The translations under genes and the position numbers were made by a program. The notes beneath the pieces are model-generated. The model ran no database searches. It was not told where the DNA came from and worked only from the letters and a program-made list of their open reading frames with translations. Positions 46,293 through 55,059 of a stretch of 64,000 nucleotides of DNA are shown one piece after another; the first letter of the stretch is position 1, and every line of letters starts with the position of its first letter. Source of the DNA: an uncultured Lachnospiraceae bacterium (GTDB lineage: Bacteria > Bacillota > Clostridia > Lachnospirales > Lachnospiraceae); NCBI GenBank assembly GCA_900539715.1, contig UQDA01000006.1, positions 62,001-126,000 of the forward strand, given 5' to 3'.

Positions 46293-47369
46293 TTAAATCT
46301 GCTTACAGATAAGCGCCCCCATCTCGCTGGTAGACAGCGCCTTTTCGCCTTTTACCGCGATATCCGCCGTCCGATACCCGGCATCGAGCACCGTCTCCAC
46401 CGCCTTTTCTATCGCATCTGCTTCCGCCCCGAGACCAAAGGAATAACGGAGCATCATCGCACAGGACAATATTGTCGCTATCGGATTGGCAATCCCCCTG
46501 CCCGCAATGTCCGGCGCCGATCCATGGATGGGCTCATACATCCCCTTCCCGCTCTCGTTGATGGATGCCGAAGGCAGCATACCGATAGAGCCCGTTATCA
46601 TGGACGCCTCATCCGACAGGATATCGCCGAATAAGTTTCCTGTCACTATCACATCAAACTGTCCGGGGTTGCGTACCAGCTGCATCGCGCAGTTATCCAC
46701 ATACATATCCGTATATTCCACCTCCGGATATTCCTCCCGGATTCGATGCATCGTCTCACGCCATACCCTGCTGGTTTCCAGTACATTCGCTTTATCGACA
46801 GAGCACACCTTCTTATTGCGCTTCATCGCCATTTCAAAGGCTCTCCTGCCGATACGCTCAACCTCATATACCGAATAATTCATATCATCCGCGCCGATCT
46901 CTCCCCAGCCCTTTTCACTCTCCCGGCGATAATGTTTTCCAAAATACACGTCGCCCGTCAGCTCACGGCAGACCAGGATATCAAATCCATCTCCGATAAA
47001 TTCGGATTTTATCGGGCAGGCGTCTGACAGCGCCCGATGCATCTGCGCCGGACGCAGGTTTACAAACAGACCGAGCGCGGAACGCAGCCCCAGAAGCGCC
47101 TTTTCCGGGCGTATTTCCGAAGGAACCTCGTCCCATTTCGGGCCTCCTACAGCACCCAGCAATACCGAATCCGCATTTTTACAGATTTCTATCGTCTCCT
47201 CCGTCAGCGGAACTCCGTTCATATCTATCGAGCATCCGCCCGCCAGTACCTCCTGATAATGAAATGTATGGCCAAACCTTTCGCCCGTCCGGTCGAGCAC
47301 CTTCATCGCTTCCGTCACGATTTCCGGCCCGATACCGTCTCCTTTGACAACCGCAATATTGTATTCCAT
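46293..47369 (-). CDS. leuB: 3-isopropylmalate dehydrogenase
   Basis: The 358-residue protein matches LeuB throughout: AVVKGDGIGPEIV, LLGAVGGPKWD, LRSALGLFVNLRPAQ, RELTGDVYFG, the catalytic Lys in VDKANVLETSRVWRE, the metal-binding ITGNLFGDILSDEASM, and GSAPDIAGRGIANPIATILSCAMMLRYS. It oxidises and decarboxylates 3-isopropylmalate with NAD+ to 2-oxoisocaproate, the last pathway-specific step before transamination to leucine. It is the fourth gene of the operon, four bases after leuD. Confidence 0.98.
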   Translation of the reverse strand: MEYNIAVVKGDGIGPEIVTEAMKVLDRTGERFGHTFHYQEVLAGGCSIDMNGVPLTEETIEICKNADSVLLGAVGGPKWDEVPSEIRPEKALLGLRSALGLFVNLRPAQMHRALSDACPIKSEFIGDGFDILVCRELTGDVYFGKHYRRESEKGWGEIGADDMNYSVYEVERIGRRAFEMAMKRNKKVCSVDKANVLETSRVWRETMHRIREEYPEVEYTDMYVDNCAMQLVRNPGQFDVIVTGNLFGDILSDEASMITGSIGMLPSASINESGKGMYEPIHGSAPDIAGRGIANPIATILSCAMMLRYSFGLGAEADAIEKAVETVLDAGYRTADIAVKGEKALSTSEMGALICKQI

Positions 47370-47373
47370 AGGC

Positions 47374-47865
47374 TTACTCCTCCCGTTCTTTTAAGGACTT
47401 CAACAGTCCGCCCGCCTTGATGATGTTCTGGATAAACGGCGGAAAAGCTGCTGCCTGATAGGTTTCGCCCCTGCTCTCATTTGTGATGACGCCTGTATCA
47501 AAATTGACAGAAACGATATCCCCGTCCTCTATCGCATTTGCCGCCTCCTCACATTCCAGTATCGGCAGCCCGATATTGATGGCGTTCCGGTAAAAAATAC
47601 GGGCAAAGGAAGCCGCAATCACACAGGAAACTCCATTCTCTTTCAGGACGAGCGGCGCATGCTCACGAGACGAACCGCAGCCGAAATTTCTGGTCGCCGC
47701 AACGATATCACCCGGCTTCATTTTTTTGACAAACTCTGCGTCTATATCCTCCATCGCATGCGAAGAAAGCTCCTTTGCATCCGCGATATTCAGATACCGC
47801 GCCGGGATTATCACATCCGTATCGACATTATCGCCATATTTAAAAACTCTGCCTCTTGCATTCAT
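47374..47865 (-). CDS. leuD: 3-isopropylmalate dehydratase small subunit
   Basis: The 163-residue protein has the small-subunit swivelling domain: VFKYGDNVDTDVIIPARYL, the substrate-binding FGCGSSREHAPLVLKENG and FYRNAINIGLPIL. With LeuC it isomerises 2-isopropylmalate to 3-isopropylmalate. It is the short bacterial/archaeal type (about 163 residues, versus about 200 in E. coli). It lies between leuC and leuB with short gaps, all on one transcript. Confidence 0.98.
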   Translation of the reverse strand: MNARGRVFKYGDNVDTDVIIPARYLNIADAKELSSHAMEDIDAEFVKKMKPGDIVAATRNFGCGSSREHAPLVLKENGVSCVIAASFARIFYRNAINIGLPILECEEAANAIEDGDIVSVNFDTGVITNESRGETYQAAAFPPFIQNIIKAGGLLKSLKEREE

Positions 47866-47882
47866 GTTCGCGCTCTCCTCTC

Positions 47883-49145
47883 TTATTTCAGCTCATCCGG
47901 CGCACAGATATAGCCTGCTGCCGCGCTGGCTGCCGCTACTGCCGGACTTGCCAGATAAATTTCCGAGGTAATATGTCCCATCCGTCCGACGAAATTCCGA
48001 TTCGTCGTGGAAACGGCTCTTTCTCCATGAGCAAGAATACCCATATGACCGCCCAGACACGGACCGCAGGTAGGTGTCGAAACAATTGCGCCCGCTTCAA
48101 TAAATATCTTCGTCAGCCCCTCTTCCATGCATTGGAGATAAACCTCCTGCGTGGCAGGAATGATGATAGTGCGTACATCCGGATGCACCTTCCGTCCCTT
48201 GAGGACAGCCGCCGCCGCACGCATGTCCTCGATACGGCCGTTCGTACAGGAACCGATGACCGCCTGCTGTATCTCGATATGCCCAAGCTCCGCTATCGTC
48301 TTTGTATTTTCCGGCAGATGCGGACAGGCTACCGTCGGCTCGAGCGCGGAAAGGTCGACCTCTATCTCCCGGTCATAGACCGCATCCTCATCCGCTTCAA
48401 ATACTGTGACCTCCCGGTCGACGCGTTCCCTGATATAAGCCATCGTTTTTTCATCCACCGGGAAAATCCCGTTCTTTGCGCCCGCCTCGATCGCCATATT
48501 GCAGATGGTAAACCGGTCGTCCATCGACAGGGAGGCAACTCCCTCTCCTGCAAACTCCATCGACTGATACAACGCTCCGTCCACTCCTATCATCCCGATG
48601 ATATGCAGTATCACATCCTTGCCCGATACCCACGGCTTCAGCCTGCCCTTTAATACAAACCGTATCGCTCCCGGCACCTTAAACCATGCCTTACCGGTCG
48701 CCATTCCCGCCGCCAGATCCGTGGAACCGACGCCGGTTGAAAATGCGCCCAGCGCCCCATAGGTACAGGTATGGCTGTCTGCGCCAATGATCAGCTCTCC
48801 CGGCGCAACCAGTCCTTTCTCCGGCAGCAGCGCATGCTCGATTCCCATTGCTCCCACATCAAAAAAATTTACAATACCGTGTTTTTTGGAAAACTGCCGG
48901 CATTCCATACACTGTTCTGCAGATTTAATATCTTTATTCGGCGCAAAGTGGTCCATGACCAGCGCAATTTTCGTATTATCGAACACCTTATCAAAACCGG
49001 CCTTTTCCATTTCCCGGATAGCGACCGGCCCCGTAATATCATTGGCGAGCGTCAGATCCACATTTGCCTCTATCAACTGACCTGCTGTTACTGCCTCCAT
49101 CCCCGCATGCCTTGCAAGTATCTTCTGCGTCATCGTCATTCCCAT
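47883..49145 (-). CDS. leuC: 3-isopropylmalate dehydratase large subunit
   Basis: The 420-residue protein is the aconitase-like large subunit: LVMDHFAPNKD, VIGADSHTCTYGALGAFSTGVGSTDLA, and [4Fe-4S] ligands in IGSCTNGRIEDM and PTCGPCLGGHMG. The cluster binds and dehydrates isopropylmalate. The size and TYGALGAFSTGVGSTD form match the short clade found with 163-residue LeuD. It is the second gene of the operon, 21 bp after leuA. Confidence 0.98.
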   Translation of the reverse strand: MGMTMTQKILARHAGMEAVTAGQLIEANVDLTLANDITGPVAIREMEKAGFDKVFDNTKIALVMDHFAPNKDIKSAEQCMECRQFSKKHGIVNFFDVGAMGIEHALLPEKGLVAPGELIIGADSHTCTYGALGAFSTGVGSTDLAAGMATGKAWFKVPGAIRFVLKGRLKPWVSGKDVILHIIGMIGVDGALYQSMEFAGEGVASLSMDDRFTICNMAIEAGAKNGIFPVDEKTMAYIRERVDREVTVFEADEDAVYDREIEVDLSALEPTVACPHLPENTKTIAELGHIEIQQAVIGSCTNGRIEDMRAAAAVLKGRKVHPDVRTIIIPATQEVYLQCMEEGLTKIFIEAGAIVSTPTCGPCLGGHMGILAHGERAVSTTNRNFVGRMGHITSEIYLASPAVAAASAAAGYICAPDELK

Positions 49146-49166
49146 ATTGTTTTCTTCCCCCTGTCC

Positions 49167-50678
49167 CTATTCGATAAAATACTTGTTTATGCCATTGATA
49201 TAAGCCTTGATGGAAGCTTCTATCACATCAACCGAAACGCCGCGCCCGGTTACGACATCTTCTCCGCTGTCTATCTTAAGCTTAACGATAGCCTCTGCCT
49301 GAGCGTCCTCGCCGTCCGTTACAGAATTCAGCGAATAATCTGTCAGTTCGATATCTTTACCTACTATCTTATTAATAGCACGGAACGCTGCGTTGATCGG
49401 GCCATCCGATGCAGCGACGCGTTCAAATACCTCATTGCCTTTTTTCACACGGATAACGGCCGTAGAAGTGATGGAATTTCCGGAATTGATCACAAAACGG
49501 TCCAGCGTATATCGTTCTGCACCGGAAACCGGAACCGCACCGACCAATGCCTCCAAATCCCTGTCCTTAATGACTTTTTTCTTATCTGCCAACACCTTGA
49601 ACTTTTCAAATGCCTTATCAAGGCTTTCTTTATCCAATGAATAGCCCAGCTCCCGCAGACGGTCTTCAAATGCATGCCTTCCGGAATGTTTCCCCAGAAC
49701 GATGGCATTTTTCGGAATCCCGACCGATTCCGGTGTCATGATCTCATAGGTCTGCTTATTTGCCAATACGCCATGCTGATGAATACCGGATTCATGTGCA
49801 AAGGCATTTGCGCCGACAATCGGTTTTGTCGGTGCGATAGAAACGCCTGTAATGGTTTGAATCATACGGCTGGCGCGGTAAATCTGCTTTGTATCGATAT
49901 TGCATTCGATACCATAGGCATCCTTACGGGTATTGAGCGCCATCACGCACTCTTCCATGGACGCATTTCCCGCACGCTCACCGATACCGTTTATCGTACA
50001 CTCTATCTGGTCTATCCCCGCCTGTACCCCTGCCAGTGAGATAGCGACCGCCATGCCGAGGTCATTATGCACATGACAGGACAGCACGACATTTTCAATC
50101 CCCTGCGTATGCTCGCGGATATAACGCACGCGCGCCGCATATTCGTCCGGTATCATATAACCGACCGTATCCGGGATATTCAGCGTCGTAGCGCCCGCCC
50201 TGATAGCCGTTTCAAACACACGGCACAAAAAATCAAGCTCCGAACGGGTGGAGTCCTCTGCGGAAAACTCCACATCGCTGCAATATTTTTTCGCATAAGC
50301 AACATGATGAGCGACCGACTCTATCACCTGCTCCGGCGTCATTTTCAATTTGTACTGCATATGGATCGGAGAAGTGGCGATAAAAGTATGGATACGCGCC
50401 GATTCCGCTTTCCGGATGGCATTCCATGCTGCGTCGATATCCTTCTCGCTGCTGCGCGCCAGCGAGCAGATAGTGGAGTTTTTAACGGTATCCGCTATCG
50501 CTGCAATAGCCGCCGCATCTCCAGGGGAGGCGATAGCAAAACCCGCTTCGATGATATCCACACGCAACGCCTCCAACTGTCTGGCCACTTCGATTTTCTC
50601 GTTCAGGTTCATGCTGCATCCGGGAGACTGCTCACCATCCCGTAGGGTCGTGTCAAAAATCTTAATCGTTCTGCCCAT
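49167..50678 (-). CDS. leuA: 2-isopropylmalate synthase
   Basis: The 503-residue protein carries the HMGL-like catalytic barrel with TTLRDGEQSPGCSM at residue 10, metal-binding HVHNDLGMAVA and the GIGERAGNASMEE loop, followed by a C-terminal LeuA regulatory domain (residues 380-503) that binds leucine for feedback inhibition. It condenses acetyl-CoA with 2-oxoisovalerate, the committed step to leucine. GAGGACAAGAAA before the ATG at 50678 sets the start; an upstream extension to 50786 would translate the leader terminator. It is first in the operon behind a T-box leader. Confidence 0.98.
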   Translation of the reverse strand: MGRTIKIFDTTLRDGEQSPGCSMNLNEKIEVARQLEALRVDIIEAGFAIASPGDAAAIAAIADTVKNSTICSLARSSEKDIDAAWNAIRKAESARIHTFIATSPIHMQYKLKMTPEQVIESVAHHVAYAKKYCSDVEFSAEDSTRSELDFLCRVFETAIRAGATTLNIPDTVGYMIPDEYAARVRYIREHTQGIENVVLSCHVHNDLGMAVAISLAGVQAGIDQIECTINGIGERAGNASMEECVMALNTRKDAYGIECNIDTKQIYRASRMIQTITGVSIAPTKPIVGANAFAHESGIHQHGVLANKQTYEIMTPESVGIPKNAIVLGKHSGRHAFEDRLRELGYSLDKESLDKAFEKFKVLADKKKVIKDRDLEALVGAVPVSGAERYTLDRFVINSGNSITSTAVIRVKKGNEVFERVAASDGPINAAFRAINKIVGKDIELTDYSLNSVTDGEDAQAEAIVKLKIDSGEDVVTGRGVSVDVIEASIKAYINGINKYFIE

Positions 50679-50737
50679 TTTCTTGTCCTCACTTTCATGA
50701 TTCGTAGCGCTCAGGGACGAAAAACATATAAAAGAAT

Positions 50738-51005
50738 AAAAAAAGCTCCGTCCCTTAATCCAAACATTAAGAGACGAAGCATTCACTCCGCGGTACCACT
50801 CTCATTGCCGCAAACGCGGCCGCTCAATACGCATCCAACAACGCGCCTCCCCTGTAACGGTGGGAATCCGTTCCATCCTACCGGCAAAACAGCTTTCAGT
50901 GGACAGCTCCCGGACCAGTTTCATCGCTTCCTGACGCTGCCTTGCACCGGCCGGCAGCTCTCTGCAGACAGAACCACGATTACTTTTTCCGTTCATCACC
51001 TTTTT
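50738..51005 (-). promoter_or_regulatory. T-box riboswitch leader of the leu operon
   Basis: On the minus strand the canonical T-box GAGTGGTACCGCGG lies at 50789-50802, followed by a terminator with a 15-bp stem (50745-50759 with 50766-50780) and seven T residues (50738-50744). About 190 bases of structured stem I-III sequence precede it. T-box RNAs bind uncharged tRNA: when it is uncharged, the T-box bulge pairs with the NCCA end and an antiterminator replaces the terminator. The downstream leuACDB genes make tRNA-Leu the expected ligand; I could not place the specifier codon with certainty. Confidence 0.93.
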
Positions 51006-51016
51006 AATATGGTATT

Positions 51017-51045
51017 ATCATATTCTCTGAAAGGTGAGTTGTCAA
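51017..51045 (-). promoter_or_regulatory. Consensus promoter of the leu operon
   Basis: On the minus strand a perfect TTGACA (51040-51045) and TATGAT (51017-51022) are 17 bp apart, just upstream of the T-box leader. Confidence 0.85.
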
Positions 51046-51170
51046 GCGCTTTTTTACTGCATCACATTATCCCACAAAAGATTCGAGCATATCTGTCTCT
51101 ATCATAATGCTCATGCTCCTATTTTTCCGCAGAATATCTCATATAAATGCAGGTTTCCAAAATATAATTC

Positions 51171-51460
51171 AAATTAGGTCAAACTATGCCAAACTGCCAC
51201 AGCCAAAAACGAGGGGAAAGAGGGCTGAAAAGTAGCTCCCAAAACACCCACAAATTCAGCTCTCGGTTAACCACTTTGGGCACCACTTGACCCTCTTTTT
51301 GCCCTCTTTTTGGCCGGTTAACCACTTGCGGACCACTAAAAATTGGGTGAAAACGGCTCTCGTTTTTCCAAATTTGGTCAAACTATATCAGCCCGTTTAG
51401 ATATAGTAAAACCCCGGAAAACCTTGATTTTCCGGGGTTTTTGAACCATTTTGATATAGT
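51171..51460. repeat. Direct and inverted repeats at the left edge of the integrative element
   Basis: Three repeat pairs occupy the otherwise gene-free stretch 51050-51620: AAATTAGGTCAAACTATG at 51171-51188 with AAATTTGGTCAAACTATA at 51370-51387; GGTTAACCACTT..G..CACCACT-like sequence at 51263-51289 with 51314-51337; and GATATAGT at 51400-51407 with 51453-51460. They lie between the chromosomal leu promoter and the first integrase gene, where recombinase arm and core sites of such elements are expected. Confidence 0.6.
51411..51443. terminator. Terminator-like hairpin at the element edge
   Basis: A 10-bp perfect stem CCCCGGAAAA/TTTTCCGGGG with a 6-base loop is followed by TTTTTG. On the opposite strand TTTTAC follows. 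It would insulate element genes from the leu region. Confidence 0.8.
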
Positions 51461-51620
51461 CTGAGCAGTCGATTATCTCTTGCTGAACTGAGGAGCGCGA
51501 CGAGCTGCTTTGAGACCGGGTTGAAATTCTTTGATTGCCGTTTTCCCTTGATATTCTGGGCTTTTTTGCCCTTTCGGTTCTCGGTTGTCCTATTCCTTAA
51601 CCACAAAAATAGGTGCTTTT

Positions 51621-52832
51621 TTAATCAGAAACCCTCTGATGTAGCGCATCATTTACCACATCAAAAAGCTCCTCTGGTTTATTGTACTTCACTTTTGCAT
51701 AGATGTCCATAGTTGTTTTGCTGTTTTCATGTCCTGCAAGGTACTGAACCGTCTTAGGGTCCACCCCTGCATAGAGAAGATTGGTAATGTAAGTGTGCCG
51801 CAGCTGATGTGGGGTCACATCAAAATCTATCGTATATCTGATTTTGGGTTGATTCTTCTGTGTCATGCCCAGCGTTGGAGTAACCGTATATTTGATACTC
51901 TCCCCATTTACATACTTATAGTAGTTCCGGGGCTTAGTGGAACGGACAATTACATACTGCCATACCCTCTGAAACTGTGAATATGCAAGCGGCTCTCCCT
52001 TGCTGTCAGCGATCACATAATTTGATATGGAATTTTCTTTCGCTTCTCTCAGACAATCTACCAAACACTTCGGTATCGGAATATCTCTTTTTGCTGCCGG
52101 AGTCTTTAGCACCGTAGAAACCACGGGTCTGTTATGCTCTGACCTCCATGCTCTCCGCACGGATATATACGGAGTAGGTGCGTCCAGGAATACACAATCC
52201 CATTGCAGTCCAAGTGCCTCCTCCCGGCGAAGCCCGGAATACAAGCCAATCATAATGAACAGATAGGGAGGCAGCCCCCTGACTGTATCCAACAACACCT
52301 CAACCTGCTGGTCGGTTAATGCGTCTTTCTTCTTCGTTGGCTTTCCGCCCTTTGCAGATATTCCTACACAGGGATTATAGGTAATCAGCTCACTACGCTC
52401 TGCCGAGTAAAAAATACATTTGATGAGCATATTTACCGTATTGTATAACCCCTCCGATTTTTTTGTCAGCGGTACAAGCGCCAGACGAATATCGTCTGCG
52501 GTCACTTCCTCCATATACATATCCCCCAAAGGCTTAATGATATAATTCCTCATGTCAGAGGTATATCCTTTCATCGTAGCTGAAGATACCTTTGCTGATT
52601 GCATCAGCAGCCATTTCTCACAATATTCAGCAACCGTTGGATGCTTCCGGCGGTAAATGATCTCCTCAACCTGCTTCTTTGCTGCCAGCTGTTTTTCATA
52701 CAGTTCTTCACAAGTGGTCGCATACAAGCTGACCTGCTTGCCATCCGCATCCTGAATCCGTGTTCTGTAATATAGGATTCCTTTTCTCGTAACAGTTCCG
52801 TACTGCGGAACACTTTTATTTTTCTTTGCCAT
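51621..52832 (-). CDS. Tyrosine recombinase/integrase (copy 1)
   Basis: The 403-residue protein has an N-terminal arm-binding domain, a SAM-like core-binding domain (residues 60-150), and the catalytic domain with Arg in GLRREEALGLQW, His-x-x-Arg in PHQLRHTYITNLL, His in LAGHENSKTTM and the nucleophile Tyr in MDIYAKV. It belongs to the Tn916-type integrase group. It is over half identical by eye to the neighbouring integrase at 52988-54208, and their upstream non-coding sequences are also related, so the pair arose by duplication or by stacking of two elements. All catalytic residues are present. Confidence 0.93.
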   Translation of the reverse strand: MAKKNKSVPQYGTVTRKGILYYRTRIQDADGKQVSLYATTCEELYEKQLAAKKQVEEIIYRRKHPTVAEYCEKWLLMQSAKVSSATMKGYTSDMRNYIIKPLGDMYMEEVTADDIRLALVPLTKKSEGLYNTVNMLIKCIFYSAERSELITYNPCVGISAKGGKPTKKKDALTDQQVEVLLDTVRGLPPYLFIMIGLYSGLRREEALGLQWDCVFLDAPTPYISVRRAWRSEHNRPVVSTVLKTPAAKRDIPIPKCLVDCLREAKENSISNYVIADSKGEPLAYSQFQRVWQYVIVRSTKPRNYYKYVNGESIKYTVTPTLGMTQKNQPKIRYTIDFDVTPHQLRHTYITNLLYAGVDPKTVQYLAGHENSKTTMDIYAKVKYNKPEELFDVVNDALHQRVSD

Positions 52833-52929
52833 ATAGATTTTCCTTTCTTGATAATGAGCGTTTACAACTTACACCCTCGTTTTATCAGAAAGCATGAATT
52901 TAATCAAAGATACGGATTGGGGAAAACAA

Positions 52930-52953
52930 AGAGCGAGACATCCTTGCCTCGCT
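52930..52953 (-). terminator. Terminator after integrase copy 2
   Basis: On the minus strand GAGCGAG/CTCGCTC with a 10-base loop is followed by TTTGTTTTCC, 35 bp after the integrase stop. The rest of the 155-bp gap shows only the duplicated integrase leader. Confidence 0.7.
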
Positions 52954-52987
52954 CTTACTGCTTATGATATTTCATTACTTCTGTGCT

Positions 52988-54208
52988 TTAGGATCGAACA
53001 CCATCCCACTGAGCAAATGCGCTGCCCATGCTTTTGACCAGCTCATCCGGTCGATTGTATTTGACCTTTGCATAGATGTCCATGGTAATCTTGCTGCTCT
53101 CATGGCCTGCCAGATATTGAACCGTTTTGGGGTCTACTGATGAATGGATCAGGTTCGTGATATATGTATGCCGGAGCTGATGGGGAGTTACCTCAAAGTC
53201 CAAACTGTAAACCACCCTCCCATTATGAGCGGCCTTCTCCCCAAGAACAGGAGTAACTGTATGCTGCACACGCTTTCCATCTTCATATCGGTAATATACC
53301 CGCTCCTTTGTTGTTCTGGTAACGATATACTGCCAGAGCCTCTTAAACTGCGTGTAGGACAGCGGATCGCCATCACGATTTGAAACAACATACTCCGAAG
53401 TGGAATTTGCCTTTGCTTCTCTCAGGCAGTCTGCCAAGCAGATGGGGAGGGGAATGTTTCTCTCCGCCGCCTTTGTTTTCAATTCATCAAGAATGACCGG
53501 TCGGTTGCTTTCTGTGTGCCATGCCCTTCGTACTGTCAGGTATGGTGTATCCGTATCCAAATATACAGAATCCCATTGCAGGGCGAGGATTTCTTCTCTC
53601 CGCAATCCTGCATACAGACCAAGCATCACAAATACATACGGCGGAAGCCCTTGAATGGCATCCAATAAGCGGGCTGCCTGCTCATCTGTCAGAGCTTCTT
53701 TTTCTTTCTGCGGAACGCCTCCACCTTTTGAGGTCAGATAGACCGTTGGGTTATTTTCGATGATCCGGCTTTCCTTTGCTGCCCGGAAAATAGATTTGTA
53801 AAGGACAACCACCGACTTATAAACCGAAGCCGATTTTTTGGAAACAGGAACGAGGGCAAGCTGAATGTCATCCAAAGTCACATCCGCCATCCGCATATCT
53901 CCCAATTCTTTGATAATGTGCCTTCTGACTTTAGATGTATAGTCGGTCATTGTAGTAGCTCGTACATGAACCGACTGCATCAGAAGCCATTTCTCACAGT
54001 ATTCTGCAACGGTGGGCGACTTTCGACAAAATGTATCATTGTCGATCTGCTCCAACGCATTTAATTCCTTATCATATAATTCTTCAGGTGTCCTTGCATA
54101 AAGGGCCACCAATTTTCCATCTGCATCCTGAACTCTTGTCCTGTAATAGTCAAGACCGTTCAGCGTAACTGTACCGTATTGTGGAATCGCTCGTTTTCTA
54201 TTTGCCAA
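52988..54208 (-). CDS. Tyrosine recombinase/integrase (copy 2)
   Basis: The 406-residue protein has the same plan as copy 1: arm-binding start (RAIPQYGTVTLNGLDYYRTR), core-binding domain, and catalytic GLRREEILALQW, PHQLRHTYITNLI, LAGHESSKITM and MDIYAKV. The frame opens at a GTG (54217), but AGGAGG lies directly against it; a TTG at 54208 is eight bases beyond AGGAGG and gives the start MANRKRAIPQYG, aligning with MAKKNKSVPQYG of copy 1, so I prefer it. It follows the excisionase gene in the Tn916-like order sigma-xis-int and is probably the element's native integrase. Confidence 0.93.
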   Translation of the reverse strand: MANRKRAIPQYGTVTLNGLDYYRTRVQDADGKLVALYARTPEELYDKELNALEQIDNDTFCRKSPTVAEYCEKWLLMQSVHVRATTMTDYTSKVRRHIIKELGDMRMADVTLDDIQLALVPVSKKSASVYKSVVVLYKSIFRAAKESRIIENNPTVYLTSKGGGVPQKEKEALTDEQAARLLDAIQGLPPYVFVMLGLYAGLRREEILALQWDSVYLDTDTPYLTVRRAWHTESNRPVILDELKTKAAERNIPLPICLADCLREAKANSTSEYVVSNRDGDPLSYTQFKRLWQYIVTRTTKERVYYRYEDGKRVQHTVTPVLGEKAAHNGRVVYSLDFEVTPHQLRHTYITNLIHSSVDPKTVQYLAGHESSKITMDIYAKVKYNRPDELVKSMGSAFAQWDGVRS

Positions 54209-54292
54209 TTCCTCCACCTCCTAAAAAAGATCTCCAGCGCTGTACCTTTGTTTTATCAAACATCTCTGATTCCATCAAGGATACGGACCGGC

Positions 54293-54523
54293 TCACGATC
54301 TTCCGCTTCGAGGCTTACGGTAGGTTGTGCTTCTCTCAACAGGCTTTGCCCTGTGCGTACATTTTGCGATATACTCCTGGAGACCTGCCGCAGTAAAATA
54401 CACACAGCCATTCTGAACATACTGCACATAAGAGATCAAGCCGTTGTTACGGGCGGCATCCAGCGTTGCGATGCTGATTCCTAAGATTTCAGCAGCTTCT
54501 TTTCGTGTAATGAGTTTTTCCAT
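54293..54523 (-). CDS. Excisionase-like small DNA-binding protein
   Basis: The 76-residue protein has a winged helix-turn-helix of the MerR/Xis type (LITRKEAAEILGISIATLDAARNNGLISY, residues 4-32) and a basic tail (KPVERSTTYRKPRSGRS). The ATG at 54523 lies behind GGAGGG; the frame could begin at a TTG at 54541 but that overlaps this ribosome site. Excisionases bend DNA so that integrase removes the element rather than inserting it. It lies 84 bp before integrase copy 2. Confidence 0.88.
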   Translation of the reverse strand: MEKLITRKEAAEILGISIATLDAARNNGLISYVQYVQNGCVYFTAAGLQEYIAKCTHRAKPVERSTTYRKPRSGRS

Positions 54524-54541
54524 AGACCATATTCCCTCCAA

Positions 54542-55059
54542 TCTGTCAAGGTTATCATCGTGCTTTCAAAATCACATGAATACGCTGGCAGCCGAAACTG
54601 CCAGCGCATGGTATCTGATTTTGAATAGAAAACGACCACCTAAGAAAGTAATCGCTTCCTATTTTAATGTAACTCAATTCTCGCCACATTTGCCACGCAA
54701 CCCTGACGATGGGAACATAGCAGGTCTCCGCTGGCGCGGTTGTCATAACTCCACAGCGTCGTTTTACTCGTGCGCCGCAGGGTTCTCCCCAAGTCTTTAG
54801 GGAGCCGTGAGGAAGTATCGTTAGCCCCTGTGGTGTCATGGCGCGCCGGAGTGCCAGTCCGGGTCTAAGGTTTCCGTTGATCGCTCTGGCAACTTGTCCA
54901 TTCGCCTCCTGCAAGCTGCCGTCACAGCGTCGTACCTTATGTCGCTCGTCACACAGGTTTCGTACCTGCTATACTGTATATTCAATTTTCAAGCTACAAA
55001 GAAAGAAAAACATCTCTCTAACAATACTGACAAAAACAACTTAATTTTCCCGCCTCCCC
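54542..55059. other. 518-bp structured non-coding stretch between excisionase and sigma-like genes
   Basis: No convincing gene is present. A nested stem occurs at 54565-54636: outer arms TTCAAAATCA/TGATTTTGAA (10 bp, perfect) enclose CGCTGGCAG/CTGCCAGCG (9 bp, perfect, six-base loop). The remaining 400 bp (54650-54990) is unusually GC-rich for this element and rich in short complementary words. The Tn916 family has a long untranslated stretch at the same place. Candidate roles are a cis-acting RNA, a small RNA, or DNA sites for recombination proteins. Confidence 0.6.

Noticed and set aside
54555..54914. 119-codon minus-strand frame in the stretch between xis and the sigma-like gene
   Set aside because: It covers the perfect nested stem, has no ribosome site and a composition unlike protein; a structured non-coding role fits better.
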